A DNA stretch of 64,000 bases from an uncultured Chitinophaga sp. (GTDB lineage: Bacteria > Bacteroidota > Bacteroidia > Chitinophagales > Chitinophagaceae): assembly GCF_937898475.1 (NCBI RefSeq), contig NZ_CALEJS010000015.1, forward strand, positions 620,001 to 684,000. The letters run 5' to 3'. The notes under the pieces were generated by a model. It was not told where the DNA came from, did no database searches, and saw nothing but the letters and a program-made list of their open reading frames with translations. Below are positions 27,280 through 35,563 of the stretch, piece after piece. The translations under genes and the position numbers were made by a program. Each line of letters starts with the position of its first letter. The first letter of the stretch is position 1.

Positions 27280-28733
27280 TGATAAAGCAAGGATTGATAT
27301 ACTTATCACTTGGCGTCCTGCTGGGTATCAGCGCTTGTAAGAAATTCCTTGACCAGCCGCCTGATAACCGGGCAGAACTGAACACACCGGAGCAGGTTTC
27401 CCAACTCCTGGGCACCGCTTACCCCCAGGCCAATTATATGTCGTTCTTTGAGTCTATTTCTGATAACGTGGCCGACAAAGGGGCGGGCGTTCTTGAACGC
27501 ACCAACAGGGATCCCTACCACTTCGAGGATGTGCAGGATCAGTACCAGGACTCTCCCGAATACTACTGGCAGGCCTGCTATGCCGCCATTGCTGCCGCCA
27601 ACCAGGCCTTACAGGTATGCAACACCGCCACGCCCAGATCAGCCTACAGCTCACAGCGCGGCGAGGCATTACTGGCACGGGCATACGCGCATTTTATGCT
27701 GGTAAATGTTTTCTCTAAAGTGTACAACCCCTCCAGCGCCGGTAATGACCCCGGCATTCCATACGTGACCGAGCCCGAAAATGTAGTGGAAAAGCAATAT
27801 GAAAGAAAAACGGTAGCCTATGTATACGATATGATAGAAAAAGATCTTACCGAAGGCCTGCCGCTGCTGGACGACAAACGTTATACAATACCCCGCTACC
27901 ACTTTACCAGGTCTGCCGCACACGCCTTTGCTGCCCGCTATTACCTTTTTAAGCAGGAGTATGCAAAAGTAGTGGAACATGCCAACCAGGTATTCGCTTC
28001 CGGCAATGTGGTATCCGTGCTGCGCCCATGGAACACCACTTACCTGAATATTACCTACCTGGAATTGTTTGCGCGCTATGCAAGGGCCACAGAGCCGGCC
28101 AACCTGCTGCTGGTAGAAACGGCTTCCTGGTGGGGCCGCAACTATTTCCGGCTGCGCTATGGCTTAACGGCCGGCATACGCAACCAGATCTTCAGCAACA
28201 ATGTTACCGGTGGCAGATGGGCTTTTGAGTTCCAGACCTTCACCACCGGTACGGATAATTACCTGATTCCAAAGGTGAATGAGTATGTCGTACGCAACTC
28301 TATCAATTCAGATATCGGAGTGGGATATGTTGTAGTACCGCTGCTTACTACAGAAGAAGTACTCTTTAACAGAATAGAGGCCAATGCTTTCCTGAATAAC
28401 ACCACCGCCGCCATTGCAGATTTGAATACCTATGCCAGTACGCGCATCATGAATTACGATGCCGCCCAGCATACCATTACTGCCAGCCGGCTCAGGAACT
28501 TCTACGGCACCAATGACCTGCGTACCGCCATTCTCACCACCCTGTTCTCTTTCAAAAGGGCTGAGTTTGTGCAGGAAGGGATGCGCTGGCTTGATCTGAT
28601 CCGTTACAACGTGCCTGTGGTGCACTTTACCGCCGAAGGCAATGTACTGGACCTGGCCGGCGACGATCCCAGAAGGGTGTTCCAGCTGCCGCAAAGCGCA
28701 CAGCAGGCAGGATTACAACTAAACCCAAGATAA
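27279..28733 (+). CDS. RagB/SusD-family nutrient-binding lipoprotein
   Basis: A 484-residue surface lipoprotein that caps the SusC barrel. Signal peptide with lipobox ISAC (Cys20), then KKFLDQPPDNRAEL, the TPR-like helices (QACYAAIAAANQALQVC, ALLARAYAHFMLVNVFSKVYNP) and the C-terminal SusD segment (FSFKRAEFVQEGMRWLDLIRYNVPV). Its ATG overlaps the SusC stop by 1 nt, so both are translated together. Confidence 0.95.
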   Translation: MIKQGLIYLSLGVLLGISACKKFLDQPPDNRAELNTPEQVSQLLGTAYPQANYMSFFESISDNVADKGAGVLERTNRDPYHFEDVQDQYQDSPEYYWQACYAAIAAANQALQVCNTATPRSAYSSQRGEALLARAYAHFMLVNVFSKVYNPSSAGNDPGIPYVTEPENVVEKQYERKTVAYVYDMIEKDLTEGLPLLDDKRYTIPRYHFTRSAAHAFAARYYLFKQEYAKVVEHANQVFASGNVVSVLRPWNTTYLNITYLELFARYARATEPANLLLVETASWWGRNYFRLRYGLTAGIRNQIFSNNVTGGRWAFEFQTFTTGTDNYLIPKVNEYVVRNSINSDIGVGYVVVPLLTTEEVLFNRIEANAFLNNTTAAIADLNTYASTRIMNYDAAQHTITASRLRNFYGTNDLRTAILTTLFSFKRAEFVQEGMRWLDLIRYNVPVVHFTAEGNVLDLAGDDPRRVFQLPQSAQQAGLQLNPR

Positions 28734-28742
28734 CAACGCATT

Positions 28743-29645
28743 ATGAACAGACTGAAAATATACATCTTCATTTGTTTGCTGGCGATACTCGGTTCCTGCA
28801 GCAAAGACCAGCCGGAAAATGTAGACAATATTCCCGGCCTTGGCGGGGATACATGGGAACCCGGCCCGATCGATTTCTGGATACGTGACAGCCTTACCAC
28901 ACCCTTTAACATCACCGCCAAATACAAATGGGACCAGGGCGAGCTGGAATTTAACCGGACACTTGTTCCCCCCAAAGAGGAAAAGATCATCCCTGTGCTG
29001 AGCGCCATCAAAAAGGTTTGGATCGATAACTATGTAGCTGTAGCAGGAGACCTGTTCATGAAACGCTACAGTCCTAAATTCTTTGTGCTGGTGGGTAGCG
29101 CCAGCTACAACCCTGACGGCACTATTACGCTGGGCACCGCGGAAGGCGGGCGCAGGATACTCTTATACGTGCTGAATGATTTCCGGATCAGGGGCATGAG
29201 CGATTATGTGCCGCAGGATTCCCTGAATGTAAAAGAGATGTTCCATACAATTGAACATGAGTTTGGCCACATCCTGCACCAGACGGTGCTCTATACGCCT
29301 GATTTCAAACGGATCTCTGTAGGGATGTATACCTCCAACTGGAACAACGTATCAGATGCGGAAGCACGGGCAGATGGCTTTGTAACCGCCTACGCAATGG
29401 CGGCGCCAGACGAGGATTTTGTTGAGATGATATCGATGATGCTGACTGAAGGCAAAGGCGGTTTTGACGTGATCGTGAACAGCATCACCGGCACCAGTCC
29501 CAATGGCATTACTGCGGAAGAAGCCAAAAACAGGCTGCGGCAGAAAGAGACCATCGTTGTCAATTATTTCAAGGATACCTGGAACATTGATTTCTATAAC
29601 CTGCAGGCCCGTACGAGGGCGTCCATTGTACAACTGATCAGGTGA
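28743..29645 (+). CDS. Substrate import-associated zinc metallohydrolase lipoprotein
   Basis: A 300-residue lipoprotein (lipobox LGSC) with the zinc-peptidase motif HEFGH at about residues 172-176 and a downstream acidic segment (APDEDFVEMISMM) that could supply the third zinc ligand. This family is known to accompany SusC/SusD pairs and is annotated as a putative zinc-binding metallopeptidase. It lies 9 nt after susD in the same operon. It probably trims a peptide or protein at the cell surface; the true substrate is not established. Confidence 0.88.
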   Translation: MNRLKIYIFICLLAILGSCSKDQPENVDNIPGLGGDTWEPGPIDFWIRDSLTTPFNITAKYKWDQGELEFNRTLVPPKEEKIIPVLSAIKKVWIDNYVAVAGDLFMKRYSPKFFVLVGSASYNPDGTITLGTAEGGRRILLYVLNDFRIRGMSDYVPQDSLNVKEMFHTIEHEFGHILHQTVLYTPDFKRISVGMYTSNWNNVSDAEARADGFVTAYAMAAPDEDFVEMISMMLTEGKGGFDVIVNSITGTSPNGITAEEAKNRLRQKETIVVNYFKDTWNIDFYNLQARTRASIVQLIR

Positions 29646-29647
29646 TT

Positions 29648-29734
29648 AGAAAGTTAAAACGCCTGAAGGTATAAGCGCACAACTTCAACACTCCATGAGC
29701 AGCTGAAACATTCAAACGCGCTAACCTTCAAACA
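29648..29734. repeat. Degenerate period-8 element inside the Sus operon
   Basis: The right arm from 29703 reads in octamers ctgaaaca, ttcaaacg, cgctaacc, ttcaaaca; the left arm (ttagaaag, ttaaaacg, cctgaagg) is only a rough reverse complement. It fills the 93-nt space between the metallohydrolase and DUF4302 genes. Confidence 0.6.
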
Positions 29735-29738
29735 AAAA

Positions 29739-31061
29739 ATGAAACAAATGAGGAACACACTTATATTTTTTATACTCGCGCTGCTTATTTTCTCCGGCTG
29801 CAGCAAAGATGATGACAGCGTCTTTGACCAGGCGCCCGATGTGCGGATCAACGAGGCGATCGCTAAGGCTGACACAGCCTTAAAGGGAGCCGCATACGGA
29901 TGGAATGCCAGGATAGTGACGAGCACGGGCAGCATCTTCCAGTTCCATTTCAGGTTCAATGAAGGCAACCGGGTAAGCATGTACGCAGATATTGATACAA
30001 CTACTGCCGGTACGGCGCGTGAAAGCAGCTACCGCCTGAAAGCCCTGCAACAGCCTGCACTAATTTTTGACACCTATTCCTACCTGCACATACTGTCAGA
30101 CCCTGATGCAGTTGTGAACGGCGGCGAATACGGAGAAGGTTTAAAAGGGGATTTTGAATACTCCATTGATACCGTAGCGGCAGACAGCATCCTGCTGACC
30201 GGCCGCTTTAACAACACCCGGGTAACGCTGTACAAAGCCACGCAGGCAGATGCTGGCGCCTGGCAAAACGGCGAATGGCGTAATGCGCTGTCCTTCCAGT
30301 ACATGAGCCGCATCCTGGAATATTTTAAGCGTCTGCCGGTGAATGGCACTACCTATGAGATCCATTTTAACCAGTTGGCCCGCAGCATTACCTTTTTATG
30401 GACAGACGGCGCAGGCGCCATGCACAGCTTTACCAGCGCCTATTATTATGACAGCAAAGGGTTGGTACTGGCAAGACCGCTGAATAACGGTAACGCCGGT
30501 ATTAACACTATCAGCAGCAATGGCTGGGATGCCACTAATGGCGTGATGCGTGTAAGCGTGAACGATGACCTCCCTGCTACGATCAGCGGCGCCACCAAAC
30601 CGGTAAAGCCAGACCTGGACGCGCCCACACGCTGGTGGCAGACCGTGTACCAGCAGGACAGCTATTGGGTATCGCTCGAAGGCTTTCATGTGAACGGCGT
30701 GGACGATGCCTTTCATGTAAGGAGCATTCCAGGCTTTGCCTTTCTGCTGTTCTGGCCGGCTTTCGGCAGCCAGGCAGGCGTAACCTATGACCTGCAGGGT
30801 TATGTATCCCAGGCACAAGGCGGACTTTCGCTGGACTTTGGTTCTGCCTGGATGCCGCCGCTGTTCACAACAGACGGGCGGATCATCTTCCGGATCTATG
30901 GTACGCTGGGCGATGTTCCGGTAGCTGCCACCACTGCATTCAATAACACCAATACTGTATTGGCCGATGCCAATGGCTTTTACCTGGTACAGACTGGCAA
31001 CAGCCGCTATGATATGGTAAGCGCCAGGGACGCGAGGTCGTGGATCACGTGGGAGCGATGA
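29739..31061 (+). CDS. DUF4302-family lipoprotein
   Basis: A 440-residue lipoprotein (lipobox FSGC, then SKDDD). The N-terminal region (APDVRINEAIAKADTALKGAAYGWNA) is typical of DUF4302 proteins, which occur in Bacteroidota SusC/SusD loci next to the zinc metallohydrolase. The remainder is beta-rich with many aromatic residues (YYYDSKGLVLARPL, FHVNGVDDAFHV). Likely an additional surface-exposed binding protein of the same import complex; function unproven. Its TGA shares a base with the repeat element that follows. Confidence 0.82.
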   Translation: MKQMRNTLIFFILALLIFSGCSKDDDSVFDQAPDVRINEAIAKADTALKGAAYGWNARIVTSTGSIFQFHFRFNEGNRVSMYADIDTTTAGTARESSYRLKALQQPALIFDTYSYLHILSDPDAVVNGGEYGEGLKGDFEYSIDTVAADSILLTGRFNNTRVTLYKATQADAGAWQNGEWRNALSFQYMSRILEYFKRLPVNGTTYEIHFNQLARSITFLWTDGAGAMHSFTSAYYYDSKGLVLARPLNNGNAGINTISSNGWDATNGVMRVSVNDDLPATISGATKPVKPDLDAPTRWWQTVYQQDSYWVSLEGFHVNGVDDAFHVRSIPGFAFLLFWPAFGSQAGVTYDLQGYVSQAQGGLSLDFGSAWMPPLFTTDGRIIFRIYGTLGDVPVAATTAFNNTNTVLADANGFYLVQTGNSRYDMVSARDARSWITWER

Positions 31062-31145
31062 TAATTAATAATTAGTGCACAGGTGTCCTGGTAGTATGCG
31101 GAACCTGTAATGCGTAAACTGTAATTAGTCATTATTAATTATAAA
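31061..31145. repeat. Period-7 AT-rich quasi-palindrome (ATAATTA word)
   Basis: ATAATTAATAAT at 31061-31072 is the exact reverse complement of 31131-31142. The left arm is two heptamers ataatta, and the right arm reads gtaatta, gtcatta, ttaatta. Inner AGGT/ACCT pairs shorten the loop. The element starts on the last base of the DUF4302 stop codon and ends 14 nt before the next gene of the same operon. Confidence 0.85.
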
Positions 31146-31158
31146 AACCGAAAACTAT

Positions 31159-31800
31159 ATGAAACAACTTCTCAACAGCTCAAAGCTCTTTCGCAATGGT
31201 GCAGGTTATTTGTATCTACTGGTAATGGCAGCCGCCCTGCTTATTGCATCCTGCGGTAAAGATGGCTCCCAGGGCCCCGCGGGTGATCAGGGCCCGGCAG
31301 GACCGGCAGGACCGGCAGGCCCCGCAGGTCCGGGAGGACCGGCAGGTGAAAAAGGGGATACCGGCGTTGCCAACGTGATCTATTCAGAGTGGCTGGATGT
31401 AGCCTACCTGGACACATTCAGCGTGAACCCCAATGATATCACCGACACCACCTTTATCTCCTTCGGCGGCATTGACGCGCCCAAGCTTACCAATGAGATC
31501 CTGAATACCGGCGAAATTAAAGTATACATTAACCTGAACAACGCTGCGGATCCTAATATTGTGCCACTACCCTATTTCTCCGTGTATAATGGTATCAATA
31601 TCAATGTGGACTTTGCCGCAGGCTCCATATTCCTGACCTCCAATGTTAATGTAGGCACTTATATAGACGATGGTGACGGGCTTAAATACCAGCAATACCG
31701 GTATGTACTGATACCCGGCGGCGTGGCAGCGCGTACAAAACAGACCGTCAACTGGAACAACTATAACGAAGTGAAAGCATTCCTGAAACTGAAGGATTAG
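31159..31800 (+). CDS. Collagen-like lipoprotein, last gene of the Sus operon
   Basis: A 213-residue lipoprotein. The signal peptide ends at IASC, and immediately after the lipidated Cys come about twelve Gly-X-Y triplets (GKD, GSQ, GPA, then GPA repeats, GEK, GDT) that should form a collagen triple helix. A compact C-terminal domain of about 155 residues follows (YSEWLDVAYLDTFSVNPND…), with no recognised family. The layout suggests a trimeric stalk that holds the C-terminal domain away from the outer membrane. The triplet region is GC-rich and internally repetitive at DNA level (31261-31350). Confidence 0.8.
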   Translation: MKQLLNSSKLFRNGAGYLYLLVMAAALLIASCGKDGSQGPAGDQGPAGPAGPAGPAGPGGPAGEKGDTGVANVIYSEWLDVAYLDTFSVNPNDITDTTFISFGGIDAPKLTNEILNTGEIKVYINLNNAADPNIVPLPYFSVYNGININVDFAAGSIFLTSNVNVGTYIDDGDGLKYQQYRYVLIPGGVAARTKQTVNWNNYNEVKAFLKLKD

Positions 31801-31807
31801 TTGGGAA

Positions 31808-31898
31808 GTTCATGGCCGATGGTCCATAGCATGTCAGGCTGGTTTGGCTGGCTTATCAGGCCTGACAGGCTATGGACTATGGACCATTAATCATGGAC
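31808..31898. repeat. Period-7 quasi-palindrome (TATGGAC word) with T-tract
   Basis: The right arm from 31871 reads tatggac, tatggac, cattaat, catggac; the left arm reads gttcatg, gccgatg, gtccata. GCCTGACA near 31860 pairs with TGTCAGGC near 31833. A run of eight T follows at 31899, so here the element could act as an intrinsic terminator of the Sus operon. The same 30-nt arm recurs at three other loci. Confidence 0.88.
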
Positions 31899-31907
31899 TT
31901 TTTTTTC

Positions 31908-31915
31908 TACCTTAG
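31908..31915 (+). promoter_or_regulatory. Candidate -7 box TACCTTAG of the LytTR gene
   Basis: TACCTTAG is one base from TAnnTTTG and ends only 5 nt before the ATG at 31921. If used, transcription would begin at or next to the start codon, giving a leaderless mRNA. No clear -33 box is seen because the preceding bases belong to the repeat and its T-run. Confidence 0.35.
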
Positions 31916-31920
31916 CAGCC

Positions 31921-32616
31921 ATGAACTGCCTGATCGTAGACGACAACAAGCTGGCCCGTACGGCCATGAAACAACTGACCAGTCATGTGAACGGCCTGCA
32001 GGTTGTCGCCGAATGCAGCAGCGCCATTGAAGCCTACAACGTTCTCCAGAAAGAAAAAATAGACCTTTTGCTGCTGGACATAGAAATGCCCGGCATGAGC
32101 GGTATTGAACTGACCAAAAACCTGGGCAAAAAACGGCCGCTGATCATTTTCACCACCGTTAAGAAAGACTATGCGGTAGAAGCCTTTGAGCTGAATGTAG
32201 CCGACTATCTCATTAAACCTGTAAGTCCCGCCCGTTTTATACAGGCCGTGGAGAAAGTAAAAGAAATACAGGACAGCAACGGACGTGAACTGCAGGTAGG
32301 TGATAACGAGTTTGTATTTATCCGCGACAGCGGCGTACTGAAACGCATCCGGATGGATGAGATCCTTTTCCTGGAAGCCATGGGCGATTATGTGAAGCTG
32401 CACACCGCGCAGAAGTTCCACGCCATACATACCACGCTGAAATCGGTAGAAGAAAAACTACCCGCCAGCCGTTTCATGCGCGTACACCGATCCTATATTG
32501 TTGCACTGGACAAAATAGAATCTATAGAGGACGGCACCATTGCCATGCAGCACAACGCCATCCCGGTTGCAGACGCCTACAGGGGCCAGCTGAACAACCG
32601 CCTGAACCTGCTCTGA
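31921..32616 (+). CDS. LytTR-family two-component response regulator
   Basis: A 231-residue regulator. Residues 1-115 form a receiver domain with phospho-acceptor Asp53 (LLLDIEMPG), the acidic pocket in VDDNK and Lys of YLIKPV. Residues about 130-231 form a LytTR DNA-binding domain (VFIRDSGVLKRIRMDEILFLEAMGDYVKLHT, SRFMRVHRSYIVALDKI). No LytS-type kinase is adjacent; the hybrid kinase further downstream belongs to a different class. Confidence 0.93.
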   Translation: MNCLIVDDNKLARTAMKQLTSHVNGLQVVAECSSAIEAYNVLQKEKIDLLLLDIEMPGMSGIELTKNLGKKRPLIIFTTVKKDYAVEAFELNVADYLIKPVSPARFIQAVEKVKEIQDSNGRELQVGDNEFVFIRDSGVLKRIRMDEILFLEAMGDYVKLHTAQKFHAIHTTLKSVEEKLPASRFMRVHRSYIVALDKIESIEDGTIAMQHNAIPVADAYRGQLNNRLNLL

Positions 32617-32699
32617 CCCTTCACCTACACTTTTACCTTTTCCAACGACAGCTACCGCCTTTTGGGCCATTTACACCGTAAGCGCCTGCCTGCCCGCCC

Positions 32700-32707
32700 T
32701 ACCTTTG
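32700..32707 (+). promoter_or_regulatory. -7 box TACCTTTG upstream of the small exported protein
   Basis: An exact match to TAnnTTTG, 39 nt before the ATG at 32747. No convincing -33 TTTG is at the right distance. Confidence 0.45.
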
Positions 32708-32746
32708 GGTTGTTAATCATTTGATCACTTATCAAAAATTAAAACA

Positions 32747-32950
32747 ATGAAAAAATTAGGAATACTGATGGCCGCAGCAATGTTATTCGTTGGAGCAAGG
32801 GCATTTGCCAACAGCACACCCGCTAAATCAGTAAAACAGGAAACCAAGAAAGAAGCCAGTGCCACACAGAAGAAAAGCACCCATAAGGCTCATGGCAAAC
32901 ATCACGCTGCCCAGGCAAAAAGTAAATCAGCAACAGCTCCCAAAGCGTAA
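32747..32950 (+). CDS. Tiny exported Lys/Ala/His-rich protein (Asr-like composition)
   Basis: A 67-residue protein: signal peptide of about 22 residues (MKKLGILMAAAMLFVGARAFA) and a mature chain of about 45 residues made almost entirely of Lys, Ala, Thr, Ser and His (KKSTHKAHGKHHAAQ). It resembles in composition the acid-shock protein Asr of enterobacteria, but this kind of sequence is too simple to prove homology. A similar protein is encoded at 35564-35749, on the other side of the hybrid kinase. Confidence 0.7.
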   Translation: MKKLGILMAAAMLFVGARAFANSTPAKSVKQETKKEASATQKKSTHKAHGKHHAAQAKSKSATAPKA

Positions 32951-32974
32951 GGCTCGTTGAGGTAAGCACCATAA

Positions 32975-32998
32975 GTTTAATGTACTAGTACGTTAAAC
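32975..32998. promoter_or_regulatory. 24-nt near-perfect palindrome, possible operator
   Basis: GTTTAATGTACT (32975-32986) faces AGTACGTTAAAC (32987-32998), with one mismatched pair (t32981/g32992). It lies 25 nt after the small gene's stop and before its terminator. Its two-fold symmetry without loop fits a dimeric protein-binding site better than an RNA hairpin. Confidence 0.4.
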
Positions 32999-33009
32999 GG
33001 AAACCATCT

Positions 33010-33045
33010 GGTCCGATGTTCGTATCGGACCGGATTTTATTTTTC
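33010..33045 (+). terminator. Intrinsic terminator after the small exported protein
   Basis: GGTCCGAT (33010-33017) pairs with ATCGGACC (33024-33031) over a 6-nt loop and is followed by ggattttattttt. It should separate this transcript from the hybrid kinase gene. Confidence 0.8.
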
Positions 33046-33136
33046 CCGGCAAAGACAGGATGCTGCCAGGCATCAGATCATGCTGTTAAAGTCGTAATTT
33101 AGAATCGCCTTTCAGCAAAGGTGTTACTTACAAGTC

Positions 33137-35341
33137 ATGCAGTCAAAACGGATCAAATACTACTTACTGGGCCTTTTCCTGACGGGTATGATCCTGTTCA
33201 TCGTACTGCAGTTCAACTCCTCCAAACATATCCGCATCCTGATTTCCGGCAATGAACAGCTGCTGCAGGAACTGAATGTCAAGAACGAGCTGCAGAAACT
33301 GCAGACCGACATGGCCCGTACCGACAGCAAGGTAAGAGGTACAGTTATCTCACAGGATACGCTGCACATAACGGGCATAGAGGGAGAAATTGCCACTATA
33401 CGTTCTGACCTGAACACTATCAGCAAGATGATGCTGGATGACAGCACAGAAAAGCTGCTGACCCAGCTGGGCTACCTGGTGGATGAAAAGAATAACTTCA
33501 ACGTGCAGGTGCTGGATACTTTCTACGGACAGGGCAAGCATGCCGCAGAAAGGATGATCAACAATCAGAAGGGACGGCGCTTAACAGAAGCGATCAATAT
33601 CATCTTACACTCGCTGGACAGCACCCGGGAAGCAGCGGTGAACCGGGCAGTGCATGTGATAGACAGCAGCGGCCAAAAAGCCCAGAACTGGGGCACCATC
33701 CTGGTATGCTGCGCCTGCCTGGCCAGCCTGCTGGGATTCTTATATATCATCAGCCGTATTCACCGGCAGGAACAGCTGATAGATGCACTGGACGAGTCAC
33801 AACAAAAGGAGCGCAAACTGTCTGCCATTAAAGAGCAGTTCCTGGCCAACATGAGCCACGAGATACGTACACCAATGAACGCTGTACTGGGATTTACCCG
33901 CCTGCTGCAGGGGCAACCCCTCACCGAAAAGTCAAAGGAATACGTGGGGGCCATCCAGAGCGCCGGCGAGAACCTGCTGGATATCATCAACGATATACTG
34001 GATATTTCCAAGATAGAATCAGGCATGATGCGCCTGGAACCAGTGTCTTTCAGCCTGCGTAGCACCCTGCATTCCCTGCAGACCATGTTCCAGCACAAAA
34101 CAGCGGAAAAACACCTGGGCCTGTCTGTTCAGATAGAAGAGCATATTCCCGACTTACTTTACGGTGATGTACTGCGCCTTACCCAGGTGCTGGTAAACCT
34201 TACCAACAATGCCATTAAGTTTACTAACACCGGCTCAGTAAGTATCCGGATTAACCAGCTGCCCGCAACGGATAACAACGTGCTGCTGCAGTTCATAGTT
34301 AAAGATACCGGCATCGGTATCTCTCCTGATAAATTACCGTATATCTTTGACCGTTTTAACCAGGCAGAAGCCAATACTACGCGGAAATACGGCGGCACCG
34401 GCCTTGGACTGGCCATTGTAAAGCAGCTGGTGGAAATGCAGCACGGCACTATTACGGTAGAAAGCCAGCCCGGTAAAGGGACTGCGTTTAAGGTAACACT
34501 GCCCTACCTGCCAGGCGAAGTTATACCGGAAACCGTAACGGAAAGCTATAGTAATGGGCATAACGGCCATGCGCTGCACGAAGACGCTCACCTGCTGGTG
34601 GCAGAAGATAATCGCATGAACCAGGATCTGCTGCGTCATCTGCTGAAGAACTGGCACCTGCGCTTCCAGATGGTGAATAATGGCCGCGAAGTACTGTCAG
34701 CACTGGAAAAGCAACATTTTGACCTGGTGCTGATGGATATACAGATGCCTGAAATGGACGGATATACGGCCGCTCAGAAAATCAGGCAGGAATTGCATTC
34801 AAATATTCCTATTGTGGCCATGACGGCCCACGCCATGGCCGGAGAGCGGGAAAAATGCCTGGGCTATGGCATGAATGAGTATATAGCCAAACCGATACGG
34901 GAAGAAGAGCTGTACCGCATTATACAGGTATTCACGGGCAAGACAGGGCTGCCGGAGTGGCTGACGGTACATACACCTGCCCGGGAAGAATCCTCCTCTC
35001 AGCAATTAATCCGGCTGCAATACCTGCATGAGCTCTCCAAAGGTGACAAAGACTTTGAACGTACCATGCTGCAGCAGTTCGTTGCACAGCTGCCGGAAGA
35101 CCTTAACCGTCTGAAGGATGCCATTACCACAGAAGACATCGCCGCCATACGCAGCACCGCCCATAATATTAAAACTACTATCTCCTTTATCGGCCTGGAA
35201 GATCCGCTGTATACCTACCTTGATCCTATGGAACAGCTACAGGCAGATCATTACAACCCACAGCGCACCGCCGGGCAGTTTGATAACCTGAAACAGATCT
35301 CCCTGCAGGCGCTGAAAGAGGCAATAGACCTGATAGTTTGA
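33137..35341 (+). CDS. Hybrid sensor histidine kinase with receiver and Hpt domains
   Basis: A 734-residue inner-membrane kinase. Two transmembrane helices (about residues 9-26 and 188-206) enclose a helical periplasmic sensor of about 160 residues, CHASE3-like in layout. The HisKA domain has His241 in NMSHEIRTPMN, and the ATPase domain shows NLTNNAIKF, DTGIGI and GGTGLGL. A receiver follows with Asp534 in LVLMDIQMPEMDG, and the C-terminal Hpt domain has His676 in STAHNIKTTI. This is a full internal phosphorelay. No cognate DNA-binding output regulator is adjacent. The last codons and stop lie inside a period-8 repeat element. Confidence 0.93.
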   Translation: MQSKRIKYYLLGLFLTGMILFIVLQFNSSKHIRILISGNEQLLQELNVKNELQKLQTDMARTDSKVRGTVISQDTLHITGIEGEIATIRSDLNTISKMMLDDSTEKLLTQLGYLVDEKNNFNVQVLDTFYGQGKHAAERMINNQKGRRLTEAINIILHSLDSTREAAVNRAVHVIDSSGQKAQNWGTILVCCACLASLLGFLYIISRIHRQEQLIDALDESQQKERKLSAIKEQFLANMSHEIRTPMNAVLGFTRLLQGQPLTEKSKEYVGAIQSAGENLLDIINDILDISKIESGMMRLEPVSFSLRSTLHSLQTMFQHKTAEKHLGLSVQIEEHIPDLLYGDVLRLTQVLVNLTNNAIKFTNTGSVSIRINQLPATDNNVLLQFIVKDTGIGISPDKLPYIFDRFNQAEANTTRKYGGTGLGLAIVKQLVEMQHGTITVESQPGKGTAFKVTLPYLPGEVIPETVTESYSNGHNGHALHEDAHLLVAEDNRMNQDLLRHLLKNWHLRFQMVNNGREVLSALEKQHFDLVLMDIQMPEMDGYTAAQKIRQELHSNIPIVAMTAHAMAGEREKCLGYGMNEYIAKPIREEELYRIIQVFTGKTGLPEWLTVHTPAREESSSQQLIRLQYLHELSKGDKDFERTMLQQFVAQLPEDLNRLKDAITTEDIAAIRSTAHNIKTTISFIGLEDPLYTYLDPMEQLQADHYNPQRTAGQFDNLKQISLQALKEAIDLIV

Positions 35342-35427
35342 TAGTTTAAGGATTTGAAAGTTTGAGGGGGTCCTACAGGGGTATGCCGCCCTCCAGCATT
35401 CAAACCCTCAATCGCTTAAACTATCAG
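35332..35427. repeat. Period-8 quasi-palindrome overlapping the kinase stop codon
   Basis: Octamers from 35332 read gatagttt, gatagttt, aaggattt, gaaagttt; the right arm from 35396 reads gcattcaa, accctcaa, tcgcttaa, actatcag. TGATAGTTTAAG at 35339-35350 is exactly complementary to the right end. A T-rich tract (gtttttgtttt) follows, so it may terminate the kinase transcript. The kinase's final residues LIV and stop are encoded by the first units. Confidence 0.88.
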
Positions 35428-35495
35428 GTTTTTGTTTTCAACGACAGTTCAACCCCATTCACCGAAAGCGGGTCCAGATCCCTTGATACAGCACG

Positions 35496-35503
35496 TAATT
35501 TTG
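35496..35503 (+). promoter_or_regulatory. -7 box TAATTTTG upstream of the second small exported protein
   Basis: An exact TAnnTTTG match 60 nt before the ATG at 35564 (48 nt before the ATG at 35552). No clear -33 box. Confidence 0.45.
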
Positions 35504-35563
35504 AATCAGCAAAGCTAAAAGCAGTTTATCCTATTATTCACTCAATTCAAAATGACAAACATC

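Noticed and set aside
28734..28742. Frameshift or gene break between SusD and the metallohydrolase
   Set aside because: Both genes are complete with their own lipoprotein signals; the 9-nt gap is normal for an operon.
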